NCBI GenBank assembly: GCA_945869845.1
Contig: CAMBRG010000002.1
Span: 1-64,000, forward strand
Length of the DNA: 64,000 bases
Direction: 5' to 3'
Source of the DNA: Opitutus sp. GAS368
Lineage (GTDB): Bacteria; Verrucomicrobiota; Verrucomicrobiia; Opitutales; Opitutaceae
Shown piece after piece: positions 18,973-27,903 of the stretch (position 1 is its first letter; each line of letters begins with the position of its first letter). A model generated the notes under the pieces. That model did not search any database, was not told where the DNA came from, and worked only from the letters and a program-made list of their open reading frames with translations. The position numbers and the translations under genes were made by a program.

Positions 18973-19929
18973 TCACTTCGCCAGCCACGGCAACGCGTCG
19001 AGATCGACGTTGCCGCCCGTAAGGATGATACCCACGCGCTTACCGGAGACGTTGATTTTCTGCTCCATGATCGCGGCGTAGGGCACCGCGCAGCTCGGCT
19101 CGATGATGATCTTGAGCACCTCCCAGATGCGGCGCATCGCGGCCACGATGCTTTCCTCGGAAACGGTCACGACCCCGTCGACGTGTTGTTGGATCAGCGG
19201 GAAATTGCGTTCACCGAGCGAGGTGCGCAGGCCGTCGGCGACGGTTGAGGCTCTTTCCAGCGGAATAATGTGGCCGGCGGTAAAGGATCGCGCCGCATCG
19301 TCGGCTCCCGCGGGTTCGGCGGCGATCACGCGAATGCCGGGGCGGGCGCCCTTGGCGGCGACCGCGGTGCCGCAAAGCAGCCCGCCGCCGCCGACGGGCA
19401 CGATGATAAGGTCGAGCTCCGGCGCCTGCTCGAGGAGCTCGAGCGTCGCGGTGCCTTGGCCGGCCATGACGGCGTAGTCGTCGAAAGGATGAACCAGCTG
19501 GGCCCCCGTTTCGGCGATGATCCGGGCGCACTCCGCCTCGCGGGCGACGAGGGTCGGTTCGCAGAAGACGATGATCCCGCCGTTGCGGCGCACGGATTCA
19601 ATTTTCGTTTTAGGCGCGTTGGACGGCATCACGATGTGGGCCGGGATGCCGCGGAGGCGGGCCGCGCGGGCGAGCGCCGCCGCGTGATTGCCGGAGGAGT
19701 GTGTAGCCACGCCGCGGGCGGCTTCGGCGTCGGTGAGCGAGAACACCGCGTTGGCGGCGCCGCGGGCTTTAAACGCGCCGATTTTTTGAAAGTTCTCGCA
19801 CTTAAAAAAAAGCTGACTGCCGCACAGCGCATCGAGCGTGGCGCTGGTGAGCACCGGGGTGCGGTGGATTTTATCCACGATTCGCGCGTGCGCCGCGCGA
19901 ATATCAGTGAGGGTGAGCGTGGTGTTCAT
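18973..19929 (-). CDS. Threonine dehydratase / serine racemase family PLP enzyme
   Basis: A fold-type II PLP enzyme of 318 residues from ATG 19929 (the upstream 19959 start adds an unsupported MRVYRFTGST). The PLP lysine is in KIGAFKARGA (K54), followed by HSSGNHAAALA and the glycine-rich phosphate loop VPVGGGGLLCGT. The short length without a C-terminal ACT domain fits catabolic threonine ammonia-lyase or serine racemase rather than biosynthetic IlvA. Whether it deaminates threonine/serine or racemises serine is not determinable here. Confidence 0.88.
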   Translation of the reverse strand: MNTTLTLTDIRAAHARIVDKIHRTPVLTSATLDALCGSQLFFKCENFQKIGAFKARGAANAVFSLTDAEAARGVATHSSGNHAAALARAARLRGIPAHIVMPSNAPKTKIESVRRNGGIIVFCEPTLVAREAECARIIAETGAQLVHPFDDYAVMAGQGTATLELLEQAPELDLIIVPVGGGGLLCGTAVAAKGARPGIRVIAAEPAGADDAARSFTAGHIIPLERASTVADGLRTSLGERNFPLIQQHVDGVVTVSEESIVAAMRRIWEVLKIIIEPSCAVPYAAIMEQKINVSGKRVGIILTGGNVDLDALPWLAK

Positions 19930-20087
19930 CGTGGACCCAGTGAATCGGTAAACTCGCACGCTCGGAACCGAAATGTCGGCCCTCTGCTTTCAATGGGTCG
20001 GGTTTTGATTTTCAATGGGTCGGAGCCTTTTCTCCTGAGAAAACAGCTTTCAGGTTCGGTAAATCGGGTGAGAGATTTGTCGCAAAT

Positions 20088-20147
20088 TGTGGGAGCGAGC
20101 TTGCTCGCGACGTGGGGCCCGGAGTCGCGAGCAAGCTCGCTCCCACA
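20088..20147. repeat. 60-bp perfect palindromic repeat
   Basis: Two 24-bp perfectly complementary arms (core GGGAGCGAGCTTGCTCGCGA) flank a 12-bp centre. It lies between the stop of the M20 gene and the start of the PLP-enzyme gene, both on the minus strand, so a transcript would form a very stable hairpin. The arm sequence is strikingly like the REP elements known from Pseudomonas. A diverged copy is at 56095-56173. Confidence 0.85.
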
Positions 20148-20176
20148 GCATACCTTGGAATCGTAGTTCGCCACCG

Positions 20177-21475
20177 TTACGCGCCGAGCAGCTCCTCCGC
20201 GATCGCGGCGTGGAGGGCGACGGCGTTAGGCAAGGCCGCTTCGTCGAGGTCGAAGCGCGGATGGTGATGCCCGGCGGGCAAGGGGGTGCCGACGAGCAGA
20301 TAGGTGGCTTGGCCGCCGCGCGCCTGCACCGCGTCCATCATGAGCGTGGCGTCTTCGCTGCCGCCGAGCGGAGAAAACTCCACGATGCGCGTTGCGCCGA
20401 TTTTCTCCGCGGCGCGGCGCACGACGGCGCGGGCGGCGGGATCGCAGGGCGCGTTGCCGGCCTCGCCCATATTTTCAACGGTGATTTCGACGCCATGCAT
20501 CGTGGCGGCGGCGCGGAGCACCCGTTCGGCTTCGACGGCCATCCACGCGCAGATCGGCGTGGTCTCGCCGCGCACCTCAAGTTTCAGGAGGGCGTGATCG
20601 GCGATGATGTTGCGGCCGCCACCGCCTTCGAGGCGACCGACGTTGATGCGCGAAGCCCCGGCGCCGTGGCGGGCGATGGCGTGTAATTGCACGGTGGCCG
20701 TGGCGGCGGCGAGCAGGGCGTTGCGGCCGACGTGCGGATCAACCCCGGCGTGGGCGGCGACGCCGCGAAAGGTCGCATCGAGTTTCGTCGTCGCGAGAAT
20801 GTGGTCGGTGCCGCAGGCGACGGCGCCGGTTTCGTTGAGCGAGATGCCGAGGTGGGTGGCGAAGTAGTGGTCGACATCGGCCAAGACGCCGGCCGCGACC
20901 ATAGACTTGGCCCCGCGGGCGCCTTCCTCGGCCGGTTGGAAGATAAGTTTGATTTTACCGCGCCAGTTTTTGGCGAGAGCGGGCAGCACGCTCGCGACGC
21001 CGAGGCCGATCGCGGTGTGTCCGTCGTGACCACAAGCGTGCATCCGGCCGGAGCGGTTTGAGGCAAACCGGTCGCGCACGGGCGCGTGGCTGGCCTCGGT
21101 GTTTTCGAGGACCGGTAGCGCGTCGAGGTCGACGCGAAACGCCACCGTTGGCCCGGGGCGTCCGGTATCAAACACGCCCACGACGCCGGTAAGTCCATCG
21201 CCCATTCGGGCGACCCACGTGGGATCGGCGCCATCGCGCAGCGCCTCGGCGCGGGCGGCGGCAATCTCGGCGGCGGGCGGAACCTCCATGCGGGCTTCGG
21301 CGCGCATGACCTCGGCACCGACGGCGACCTGCCAGCCGATTTTTTCCAAAGCGGCGGCGACGATGGCGGCCGTGCGGAACTCGCAGAAGCCGAGTTCGGG
21401 GTGGCGGTGAAAATCACGCCGCCAACGGGTCAGCTCGGCGGCAAGGGTGGGGGTGACGGGAGACGACGTAGACAT
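20177..21475 (-). CDS. M20 family amidohydrolase, AbgA-like
   Basis: Metal-dependent amidohydrolase of 432 residues. It shows RRDFHRHPELGFCEFRTA at the N-terminus, metal ligands in MHACGHDGHTAIGLG (about 150-165), FQPAEEGARG (~195) and the late GTPLPAGHHHPRFD motif. Length and the extended segment after the first strand resemble AbgA, the p-aminobenzoyl-glutamate hydrolase subunit, more than hippurate hydrolases. Substrate remains open. ATG 21475 is preferred over the TTG at 21481 because AAGGG lies 6 nt upstream of it. It faces away from the gamma-glutamyltransferase gene, sharing an 83-bp control region. Confidence 0.87.
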   Translation of the reverse strand: MSTSSPVTPTLAAELTRWRRDFHRHPELGFCEFRTAAIVAAALEKIGWQVAVGAEVMRAEARMEVPPAAEIAAARAEALRDGADPTWVARMGDGLTGVVGVFDTGRPGPTVAFRVDLDALPVLENTEASHAPVRDRFASNRSGRMHACGHDGHTAIGLGVASVLPALAKNWRGKIKLIFQPAEEGARGAKSMVAAGVLADVDHYFATHLGISLNETGAVACGTDHILATTKLDATFRGVAAHAGVDPHVGRNALLAAATATVQLHAIARHGAGASRINVGRLEGGGGRNIIADHALLKLEVRGETTPICAWMAVEAERVLRAAATMHGVEITVENMGEAGNAPCDPAARAVVRRAAEKIGATRIVEFSPLGGSEDATLMMDAVQARGGQATYLLVGTPLPAGHHHPRFDLDEAALPNAVALHAAIAEELLGA

Positions 21476-21558
21476 CAGCAACCCTTACCGCCGGGAGTGC
21501 GTGCGAAGCAAGACGCCCGGTGGGTTGACGGAGCGGAGGACCGTTGCAGATTGGCGCG

Positions 21559-23283
21559 ATGAGATTCCCCGCTCTTTTGGTCTCGCTCGGCCTCGGGTGC
21601 GCGTTCGCTTTGCCCCTCGCTGCGCAGCCCGATCGCGTCAACGGCCGGGCGTTTGCCACCCGTTCCGAAATCATCGCGCAACACGGGATGGCGGCGACGA
21701 GTCATCCGCTCGCGACCCAGGTGGCGCTCGACATCCTCAAGGCCGGCGGCTCGGCGGTGGATGCGGCGATCGCCGCCAACGCCGCGCTCGGCTTGATGGA
21801 GCCCACGGGTAATGGGATAGGGGGCGATCTTTTTGCCCTCGTCTGGAGCGCTGCGGACAAAAAACTAACCGGACTCAACGCCTCGGGGCGTTCGCCGCTC
21901 GGACTCTCCCGGGAGCAGCTCATGGCCGATCTGAAGAAACTCGGCCGAGAGACCATCCCCATGCGCGGCCTATTGCCCATCAGTGTGCCCGGTGCGGTGG
22001 ACGGCTGGTTCGAATTGCACGCGAAGTATGGCCGGCTGCCGATGCAGACGGTGCTCGCCCCCGCGATCCGTTACGCGCGCGAGGGCTTTCCCGTCACGCA
22101 GCTCATCGGCTATTACTGGGGCATTAGCGTGCGCAACGCCCGCGCCGATAAATTTCCTGGCGCCTTCCTCGACGTCTTTGCGCCCGGGGACCGGGCGCCG
22201 GCCGAAGGCACAATCTTCAGAAATCCCGCTCTGGCCGACACGTTGACGCGGCTCGCCGAGGGCGGGCGCGAGGCGTTTTACCGGGGCGAGATCGCGGACC
22301 GCATCGATGCGTTCATGCGGGCCAACGGCGGTTATCTGCGGAAGGCGGATTTCTCCGGACACACCTCGACGTGGGTCGAGCCCGTCTCGGTGAACTACCG
22401 CGGTTATGACGTTTATGAGTTGCCGCCGAACAGCCAAGGCATCGCGGCGCTCCAGATGCTCAACCTCCTCGAAGCCTATGATCTAAAGGCGATGGGCTAC
22501 AACTCGCCCGAGGCGCTGCACCTCATGATTGAGGCCAAGAAACTCGCGTTTGAAGATCGGGCGAAGTTTTACGCTGATCCCGAGTTCTCGAAAATTCCCC
22601 TGCGCGGCCTGCTCTCGAAAGCCTACGCGGCCGAGCGGCGTAAGCTGATCGGCGCGCGGGCCGCCCGCAGCTATGACGCCGGGAATCCTGCGTTGCAGGA
22701 AGGCGACACGATTTATCTCACGACGGCCGACGCCGCCGGTAACATGGTGTCGCTCATCCAGAGCAACTACCGCGGCATGGGCTCCGGCATCGTGGTGCCC
22801 GGTCTCGGCTTCGCGTTTCAGAATCGGGGCGAGATGTTCACGCTGCGCACCGGCCACGCGAATGACTACGCGCCGGGCAAGCGGCCGTTCCAAACGATCA
22901 TCCCGGCCTTCGTGCTCAAGGACGGCACGCCGTGGCTCAGTTTCGGCCTGATGGGCGGCGCGATGCAGCCGCAAGGCCACGTTCAGATCATCTGCAATCT
23001 GATCGATTTCGGGATGAACGTGCAGGAAGCAGGCGACGCGGCGCGTTGGCACCACGACGGCTCGTCGGACTATGATAATCCGCAGATGACCGACGGTGGC
23101 TTTGTCGAGTTGGAGAGCGGCGTCCCGTACGAAAGCGTGCGGGGCCTGATGCAGCGCGGTCACTCGGTGCGTAGCGGCAACGGCGGTTTCGGCGGCTATC
23201 AGGCGATCCAGCGCGACGCGGTCAACGGCACCTATCGCGGCGCCTCCGAGAGCCGCAAGGACGGGCAAGCGGCGGGCTATTGA
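21559..23283 (+). CDS. ggt: Gamma-glutamyltransferase family protein
   Basis: A secreted Ntn-hydrolase that hydrolyses or transfers gamma-glutamyl groups. The signal peptide (FPALLVSLGLGCAFALPLAAQ) requires ATG 21559 rather than the TTG at 21544, giving 574 residues. The large-subunit region HGMAATSHPLATQVALDIL and GNGIGGDLFAL is clear. The catalytic threonine aligns with the T of QEGDTIYLTTAD, although the usual TTH is changed to DTIY. The glycine-rich GLMGGAMQPQGHVQ is present near the end. The divergence suggests a GGT-like acylase rather than a glutathione-specific enzyme. Confidence 0.87.
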   Translation: MRFPALLVSLGLGCAFALPLAAQPDRVNGRAFATRSEIIAQHGMAATSHPLATQVALDILKAGGSAVDAAIAANAALGLMEPTGNGIGGDLFALVWSAADKKLTGLNASGRSPLGLSREQLMADLKKLGRETIPMRGLLPISVPGAVDGWFELHAKYGRLPMQTVLAPAIRYAREGFPVTQLIGYYWGISVRNARADKFPGAFLDVFAPGDRAPAEGTIFRNPALADTLTRLAEGGREAFYRGEIADRIDAFMRANGGYLRKADFSGHTSTWVEPVSVNYRGYDVYELPPNSQGIAALQMLNLLEAYDLKAMGYNSPEALHLMIEAKKLAFEDRAKFYADPEFSKIPLRGLLSKAYAAERRKLIGARAARSYDAGNPALQEGDTIYLTTADAAGNMVSLIQSNYRGMGSGIVVPGLGFAFQNRGEMFTLRTGHANDYAPGKRPFQTIIPAFVLKDGTPWLSFGLMGGAMQPQGHVQIICNLIDFGMNVQEAGDAARWHHDGSSDYDNPQMTDGGFVELESGVPYESVRGLMQRGHSVRSGNGGFGGYQAIQRDAVNGTYRGASESRKDGQAAGY

Positions 23284-23368
23284 GCGGCGCGGTCGGAGCC
23301 AGTGAGAAACGGCCGCGCGGGCTCATTGCTCGCTGGCGTCTGCCGCGTGTGGGTGTAAATCGTGGGCC

Positions 23369-23938
23369 ATGAAATTACTCTTTGGCTTGGCGTGGTGGTT
23401 CGGTGGGCTTGCGGCAGGGTTGGCGGCGGAACCGGCGGCCAACGCGGTGCTATGGAAAAATCTACAGGGCCTCTGCGGGCAGGCGTTTGAAGGCCGTGTG
23501 ATCGAAGGCTCGGCGGCGACGGACGCGATGTTCAAAGGCCAGCGGCTCGTGATGCACGTGCGGGGCTGTGGTGAGAACGAGATCCGGATTCCGTTTCACG
23601 TCGGCGCCAACCGCTCGCGCACGTGGGTGATCACGCGCACGCCGACGGGTTTGCGCCTGAAGCACGATCACCGCCACGAGGACGGCAGCGCCGACAAGGT
23701 CACGCAGTATGGCGGCGACACCGCGACGGCGGGCACGGCCGAACGGCAGGATTTCCGGGCGGATGCGTTCACCAGCGAACTGATTCCGGCGGCGAAGACG
23801 AACATCTGGACGCTCGCACTGACCCCGGGAAAGATCTTCGGCTACGGTTTGCGCCGAGAGGCAGAGGGCCGGCGGTTTTTCGTGGAGTTCGACCTGACGA
23901 AACCGGTCGAGGCCCCACCTGCGCCGTGGGGCGGTTGA
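23369..23938 (+). CDS. Conserved secreted hypothetical protein
   Basis: The 189-residue protein starts with a signal peptide (LLFGLAWWFGGLAAGLAA). The body contains LCGQAFEGRVIEG, GQRLVMHVRGCGENEIRIPFHVG and TGLRLKHDHRHEDG, which I recognise as a conserved secreted family with no assigned function. Two cysteines (one in LCGQ, one in RGCG) could form a disulfide. It stands alone between ggt and the CE12 esterase on the same strand, separated by about 85 bp on each side. Confidence 0.75.
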   Translation: MKLLFGLAWWFGGLAAGLAAEPAANAVLWKNLQGLCGQAFEGRVIEGSAATDAMFKGQRLVMHVRGCGENEIRIPFHVGANRSRTWVITRTPTGLRLKHDHRHEDGSADKVTQYGGDTATAGTAERQDFRADAFTSELIPAAKTNIWTLALTPGKIFGYGLRREAEGRRFFVEFDLTKPVEAPPAPWGG

Positions 23939-24026
23939 GCGAGGCGCGAGCCCGCGGGCCGCGGACATTCGAAGTGCAGCCAAAGGTTGCCGACCGCGCG
24001 GGCCGGGCCGAGGGTCAGCGATCGCC

Positions 24027-24767
24027 ATGACCAGAATTCTCCGAGCGCTTGTTCTGACGTTGTTCTTCGCCGCCGCGGTTTTTGCCGCGCCGACGCTGCA
24101 TCTCGTCGGTGACTCCACGATGGCGGACAAGCCGAAGGAGCCGACCAATCCGGAGACGGGTTGGGGCCAGGCGTTGCCGACCTTGCTGAAATCGGAAGCG
24201 GTGCGGGTCGTGAATCACGCGATGAATGGTCGCAGCACGAAGAGTTTTATTGCTGAAGGGCGTTGGGCGGCCGTGGTGGCGGCGCTGCGGGCGGGGGATT
24301 ACGTGATCATCCAATTTGCCCACAACGACGAGAAGGCCGATAAACCTGCCGTCCACGCGCCGGCGCGCGGGGCCTATCAAAATAATCTCCGGCGCTTCGT
24401 GCGTGAGGCGCGAGAAAGGGGAGCGAATCCGATCCTTGCGACGCCGGTGGTGCGCCGCCGGTGGAGCGCGGCGGGCGAACTCGTGGAAACGCACGGTGAC
24501 TACCCGGCGGCGTTGCGCGCCGTGGCGACGGAGGAAAAGGTGCCGCTGTTGGAAATGAATTTACTGACGGCGGAGCTGGAGCGCGCCCACGGGGTCGAAG
24601 GCTCGAAGCGATTGCACCTGCACTACGCGGCTGGGATCCAACCGCGCTGGGCCGAGGGCGTGAAGGATGACACGCATTTTTCCGAGTATGGCGCGGCCCG
24701 CGTGGCCGCGCTGGCGGTGCAGGAATGGCTGAGACTGGGGCTGCCGCTGGCGGAGTGGCTGAAGTAG
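24027..24767 (+). CDS. Rhamnogalacturonan acetylesterase, CE12-type SGNH hydrolase
   Basis: A 246-residue secreted esterase that removes acetyl groups from pectin backbones. After a signal peptide (ALVLTLFFAAAVFAA) come the four SGNH blocks: GDSTMAD with the nucleophile serine (~30), NHAMNGRSTKSF with the oxyanion Gly, FAHNDEK with the Asn, and DDTHFSEYGA with catalytic Asp and His near residue 215. The downstream transporter and LacI regulator fit a uronate/pectin utilisation set. Confidence 0.88.
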   Translation: MTRILRALVLTLFFAAAVFAAPTLHLVGDSTMADKPKEPTNPETGWGQALPTLLKSEAVRVVNHAMNGRSTKSFIAEGRWAAVVAALRAGDYVIIQFAHNDEKADKPAVHAPARGAYQNNLRRFVREARERGANPILATPVVRRRWSAAGELVETHGDYPAALRAVATEEKVPLLEMNLLTAELERAHGVEGSKRLHLHYAAGIQPRWAEGVKDDTHFSEYGAARVAALAVQEWLRLGLPLAEWLK

Positions 24768-25042
24768 GCGGAGGTGCCGGCGCATACCGCCGCTCGGGTG
24801 CGGGCGGGTTGGGCTTCCGGGACGAAGCGGGCATGTTGCCCGACCCTTTTCATTCCAAAATTGCTTAGGTCAAAGCGTAGCCCTTGCGCCGGGTGGTTTT
24901 GAAAATCGATCACGAGTTGCCCGGTCCCGAGATGCTTGAAAACCAAATTTTAACGTGCAATCGCCGCGCTAACGGCGACAACTGGAGGCCCCGCCGTAGA
25001 ATCGGTTAGCCCGCCTGACGGCGATCTGCCCTCCTTCACTTC

Positions 25043-26461
25043 ATGTTCCCCGCCATGCCTTCTCCTGCCCCCGGTCAAACCCCCACGCGCACCCGCAATA
25101 AAGTGATCGGTTTCGCGATCGTGCTCGCGGTCATTCAATACATCGATCGCGTCGCGATTTCGCAGGCCAAGGGCGACATCGCGAGGGACATGAGTTTCAC
25201 GGATGCGCAAATGGGCGCGATCTTCGCCGCGTTCGGCTTGTCTTACGCGCTGTTTGAAATCCCCACCGGCTGGCTGGGCGACAAGATCGGTGCGCGCAAG
25301 GTACTCGTGCGCGTGGTGCTCTGGTGGTCGTTTTTCACCGCCGCGACCGGCTGGGCGTGGAGTTACACCTCCATGTGGATCATGCGTTTTCTCTTCGGAG
25401 CGGGCGAAGCGGGTTGTTTCCCCAACCTGACCAAAGCGTTCAGCACGTGGTTGCCGAAAAACGAGCGCACCCGGGCGCAATCGCTCATGTGGATGGGCGC
25501 GCGCTGGGGCGGGGCGTTCACGCCGTTGCTGGTCGTGACCGTGATGGCGTTCGTGAGCTGGCGGATGGCGTTCCAGATTTTCGCGGTGCTCGGCGTGGTT
25601 TGGGCCATCATCTTTTGGTGCTGGTTTCGCGACAATCCGCGCGACCACAAAGGGGTCAATGCCGCCGAGCTCGAACTGCTGAAGGAGAACGAGCACAATG
25701 TTGAGAGCCACGGCAATGTGCCTTGGCGCCAGCTCGTGACGCGCCCGAGCATGTGGTTGCTGTGGGGCCAATATTTTTGCCTGAGCTACGGCTGGTATTT
25801 TTTCGTCACGTGGCTGCCGGATTATCTTAACACCAACGGCCGGCCGATCCTGTCCAATCAGTTCCTGAGCTGGCTCGCGGTGCAGATGGAGGGCACCGTC
25901 CGCGCCGATTTGATCCAACCCGTCCTCAAGGCGGTGCTGGCCGGGGTGCCGCTCTTTTTCGGCGGCTTCGGCTCGCTGGCCGCCGGGCTGATCAGCAGCC
26001 GATTGATTGCGCGCGGGAGCGGGGTTAAAACGGTGCGCCGCTCGTTCGGGGTCATTGGGTTCACCGGTGCCTCGGGTCTGCTCATGCTTTCGTTCTACAT
26101 CCAAGACCCGCTGCTCGCGATGTTGGCGATGGGGCTGGCCAGTTTTTGCAACGACCTGACGATGCCCGGCAGTTGGTCCGCGTGCATGGACATCGGCGGC
26201 AAATACGCCGGCACCGTTTCGGGCAGCATGAATATGATGGGGAATTTCGGCGGCATGGCCGGGCCTTTGGTGGTGGGTTACGTGCTGGCGGCCACGACGC
26301 TCAGCACGGCGACCGGGACAACCAAGAACTGGGAATTGGTCTTCGCCATCTCGTCGGTGATCTATTTTCTCGGCGCGCTCTGCTGGCTCGCGATCGACCC
26401 CGTCACGCCGTTGGAAGAGGGGTCGAAAAAACCTGATAAGGAGCCCGAAAAGGTGGCTTGA
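25043..26461 (+). CDS. MFS transporter, hexuronate/anion:cation symporter type
   Basis: A 472-residue major facilitator with about 12 hydrophobic segments. The N-terminal IQYIDRVAISQAKGDIARDM and the loop GWLGDKIGARKVL are typical of the ACS family (ExuT, GarP, sugar-acid carriers). It likely imports a hexuronate or related sugar acid across the inner membrane. An alternative ATG is four codons in (25055). It is convergent with the LacI gene (stops ~80 bp apart) and follows the CE12 esterase, supporting pectin-derived substrates by inference. Confidence 0.85.
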   Translation: MFPAMPSPAPGQTPTRTRNKVIGFAIVLAVIQYIDRVAISQAKGDIARDMSFTDAQMGAIFAAFGLSYALFEIPTGWLGDKIGARKVLVRVVLWWSFFTAATGWAWSYTSMWIMRFLFGAGEAGCFPNLTKAFSTWLPKNERTRAQSLMWMGARWGGAFTPLLVVTVMAFVSWRMAFQIFAVLGVVWAIIFWCWFRDNPRDHKGVNAAELELLKENEHNVESHGNVPWRQLVTRPSMWLLWGQYFCLSYGWYFFVTWLPDYLNTNGRPILSNQFLSWLAVQMEGTVRADLIQPVLKAVLAGVPLFFGGFGSLAAGLISSRLIARGSGVKTVRRSFGVIGFTGASGLLMLSFYIQDPLLAMLAMGLASFCNDLTMPGSWSACMDIGGKYAGTVSGSMNMMGNFGGMAGPLVVGYVLAATTLSTATGTTKNWELVFAISSVIYFLGALCWLAIDPVTPLEEGSKKPDKEPEKVA

Positions 26462-26539
26462 GGTCGGGACGCCTCGGAGCCACCTCGGCGTTTTCGCCGC
26501 CCTCTGAACCGAAGCCGGGCGGAGGGCTTTGGGTTGGGG

Positions 26540-27580
26540 CTACTTCTTTTTTGTCGCGACCTTCGTGGCGAGGGTGGGGCCGTCGACCCAGTGACCGGGG
26601 ATCATTGTGGTCGAAGCGGGGCTGGGGATGCCGCGTTCGTTGCGTTGGAGTTGGGCGATCAGCAGTTCGATGCCGCGCGCGCCGAGGGCGTGGGGGTGTA
26701 GGTCGAGTCCGGCGCAGGGGCGGTCCGTCTGGGTCACGTTGAGGCAAAAGTAGCCGTGGGTGCGCGGCACGCGGGCACCGGCGGCGGTCATCCACGTCAT
26801 GACTTCCGGGTCGTGGGCGAGGACGACGTCGGGCGTGTATTTGCGGAACCACCGGCTGAAATTGGCGGCGTTGACCTCGGGCACGATGAGCGGGGGCACG
26901 GTGCCGATCTCGGGATGGTTGCGTTGGTAGGCGGAGAACGCGCCTTCCCAGCGGTGTTGCAGGCGTTCGTCCTGCTGGCTTTGGACGACAAGGCCGGGCC
27001 GGTCGTAGCCCAGCGCTTGCAGACGGCCGAGGGCGGACATCAACGAGCGGTGGTGATCGGAGCACACCGAGTGCAGCGCGGGGTGGTCGATGACGTAGTC
27101 GCTGTAGATCCCGGCGTAGTGCGACCAATCGAGCTTTGTAAAATCGGGCGCGGCCCACGAAGGCAAAAGGAGCACGCCTTGGATGCCGCGGGATTGGAGT
27201 ATCGTATCGAGGCGTGGGAGCGTGACCCCTTTGCGGCCGACGAGAAAGGTCTCGAGTTTGAAACCGAGTTCGCCCGCGCGTTTTTGAGCGCCCTCGGTGA
27301 GCGCGGCGTGGAAGCGCGCGCCGGCGGGCGGACGTTCAGCTTCGTCGAGATCGACGGCGGCGATGACCCCGCGAAACATTTGGTTCCGCGAGCGGCGCAC
27401 CTCGGACATGACGGCGCCGACCAGAGGATTGGGCCGGTAGCCGGCGGCATCGGCGGCGGCGCGGATGCGGGCGGCGGTATCGGGTCGGACACACGCGGAG
27501 CCGCGGAGCGCCTCGGAAACCGTGGTGCGGGAAAGTCCGAGGGCAGCGGCGAGGGTACGGACGGTGGGGGCGGCGGGCAT
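26540..27580 (-). CDS. LacI-family transcriptional regulator
   Basis: The 346-residue protein begins with a LacI helix-turn-helix (TVRTLAAALGLSRTTVSEAL, residues 6-25) and the hinge region YRPNPLVGAVMSEVRR, followed by a periplasmic-binding-protein-like sugar-sensing domain. Position beside the MFS transporter suggests it controls sugar-acid uptake, but the effector is unknown. No perfect operator palindrome was picked out with confidence in the flanking gap. Confidence 0.88.
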   Translation of the reverse strand: MPAAPTVRTLAAALGLSRTTVSEALRGSACVRPDTAARIRAAADAAGYRPNPLVGAVMSEVRRSRNQMFRGVIAAVDLDEAERPPAGARFHAALTEGAQKRAGELGFKLETFLVGRKGVTLPRLDTILQSRGIQGVLLLPSWAAPDFTKLDWSHYAGIYSDYVIDHPALHSVCSDHHRSLMSALGRLQALGYDRPGLVVQSQQDERLQHRWEGAFSAYQRNHPEIGTVPPLIVPEVNAANFSRWFRKYTPDVVLAHDPEVMTWMTAAGARVPRTHGYFCLNVTQTDRPCAGLDLHPHALGARGIELLIAQLQRNERGIPSPASTTMIPGHWVDGPTLATKVATKKK

Positions 27581-27903
27581 GAGGAGGGCAGGGGAACTAA
27601 AGCAATCGGACAGACAAATAAATGGACGCCGGTAAAAGTTGAAATGTCATAATTCTTCCCTGGGACGCGTAACGGCGAACCGCTTGGGGCCATCGATTAA
27701 GCCGGGCGGGGCAGCGTGGTCATATATTTTTTAGCAGTTGGCGCGTCTACGACAGGGGAGGCGGGGAGCGAACCATTTGCCGGGAAAGAGCATCAGGCGC
27801 GGAATTTCAGGCACGCCCGTTTCGTTGGCGTTGAGCTGGGGTTATTCGAGTTGCCTCTCGCGACCACGCCTATGCTCCGACGCGCTTCAATGTCCGTAAC
27901 CCG
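27581..27903. other. Intergenic gap without a recognised gene
   Basis: This 323-bp gap contains the LacI promoter region (AT-rich ATATATTTTTTAG near 27723) and the 3' flank of the ATPase gene. The one ORF in the track here (27716-27982, plus) overlaps the ATPase end in antisense and has no protein-like features. I see no repeat or RNA gene. Confidence 0.5.
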
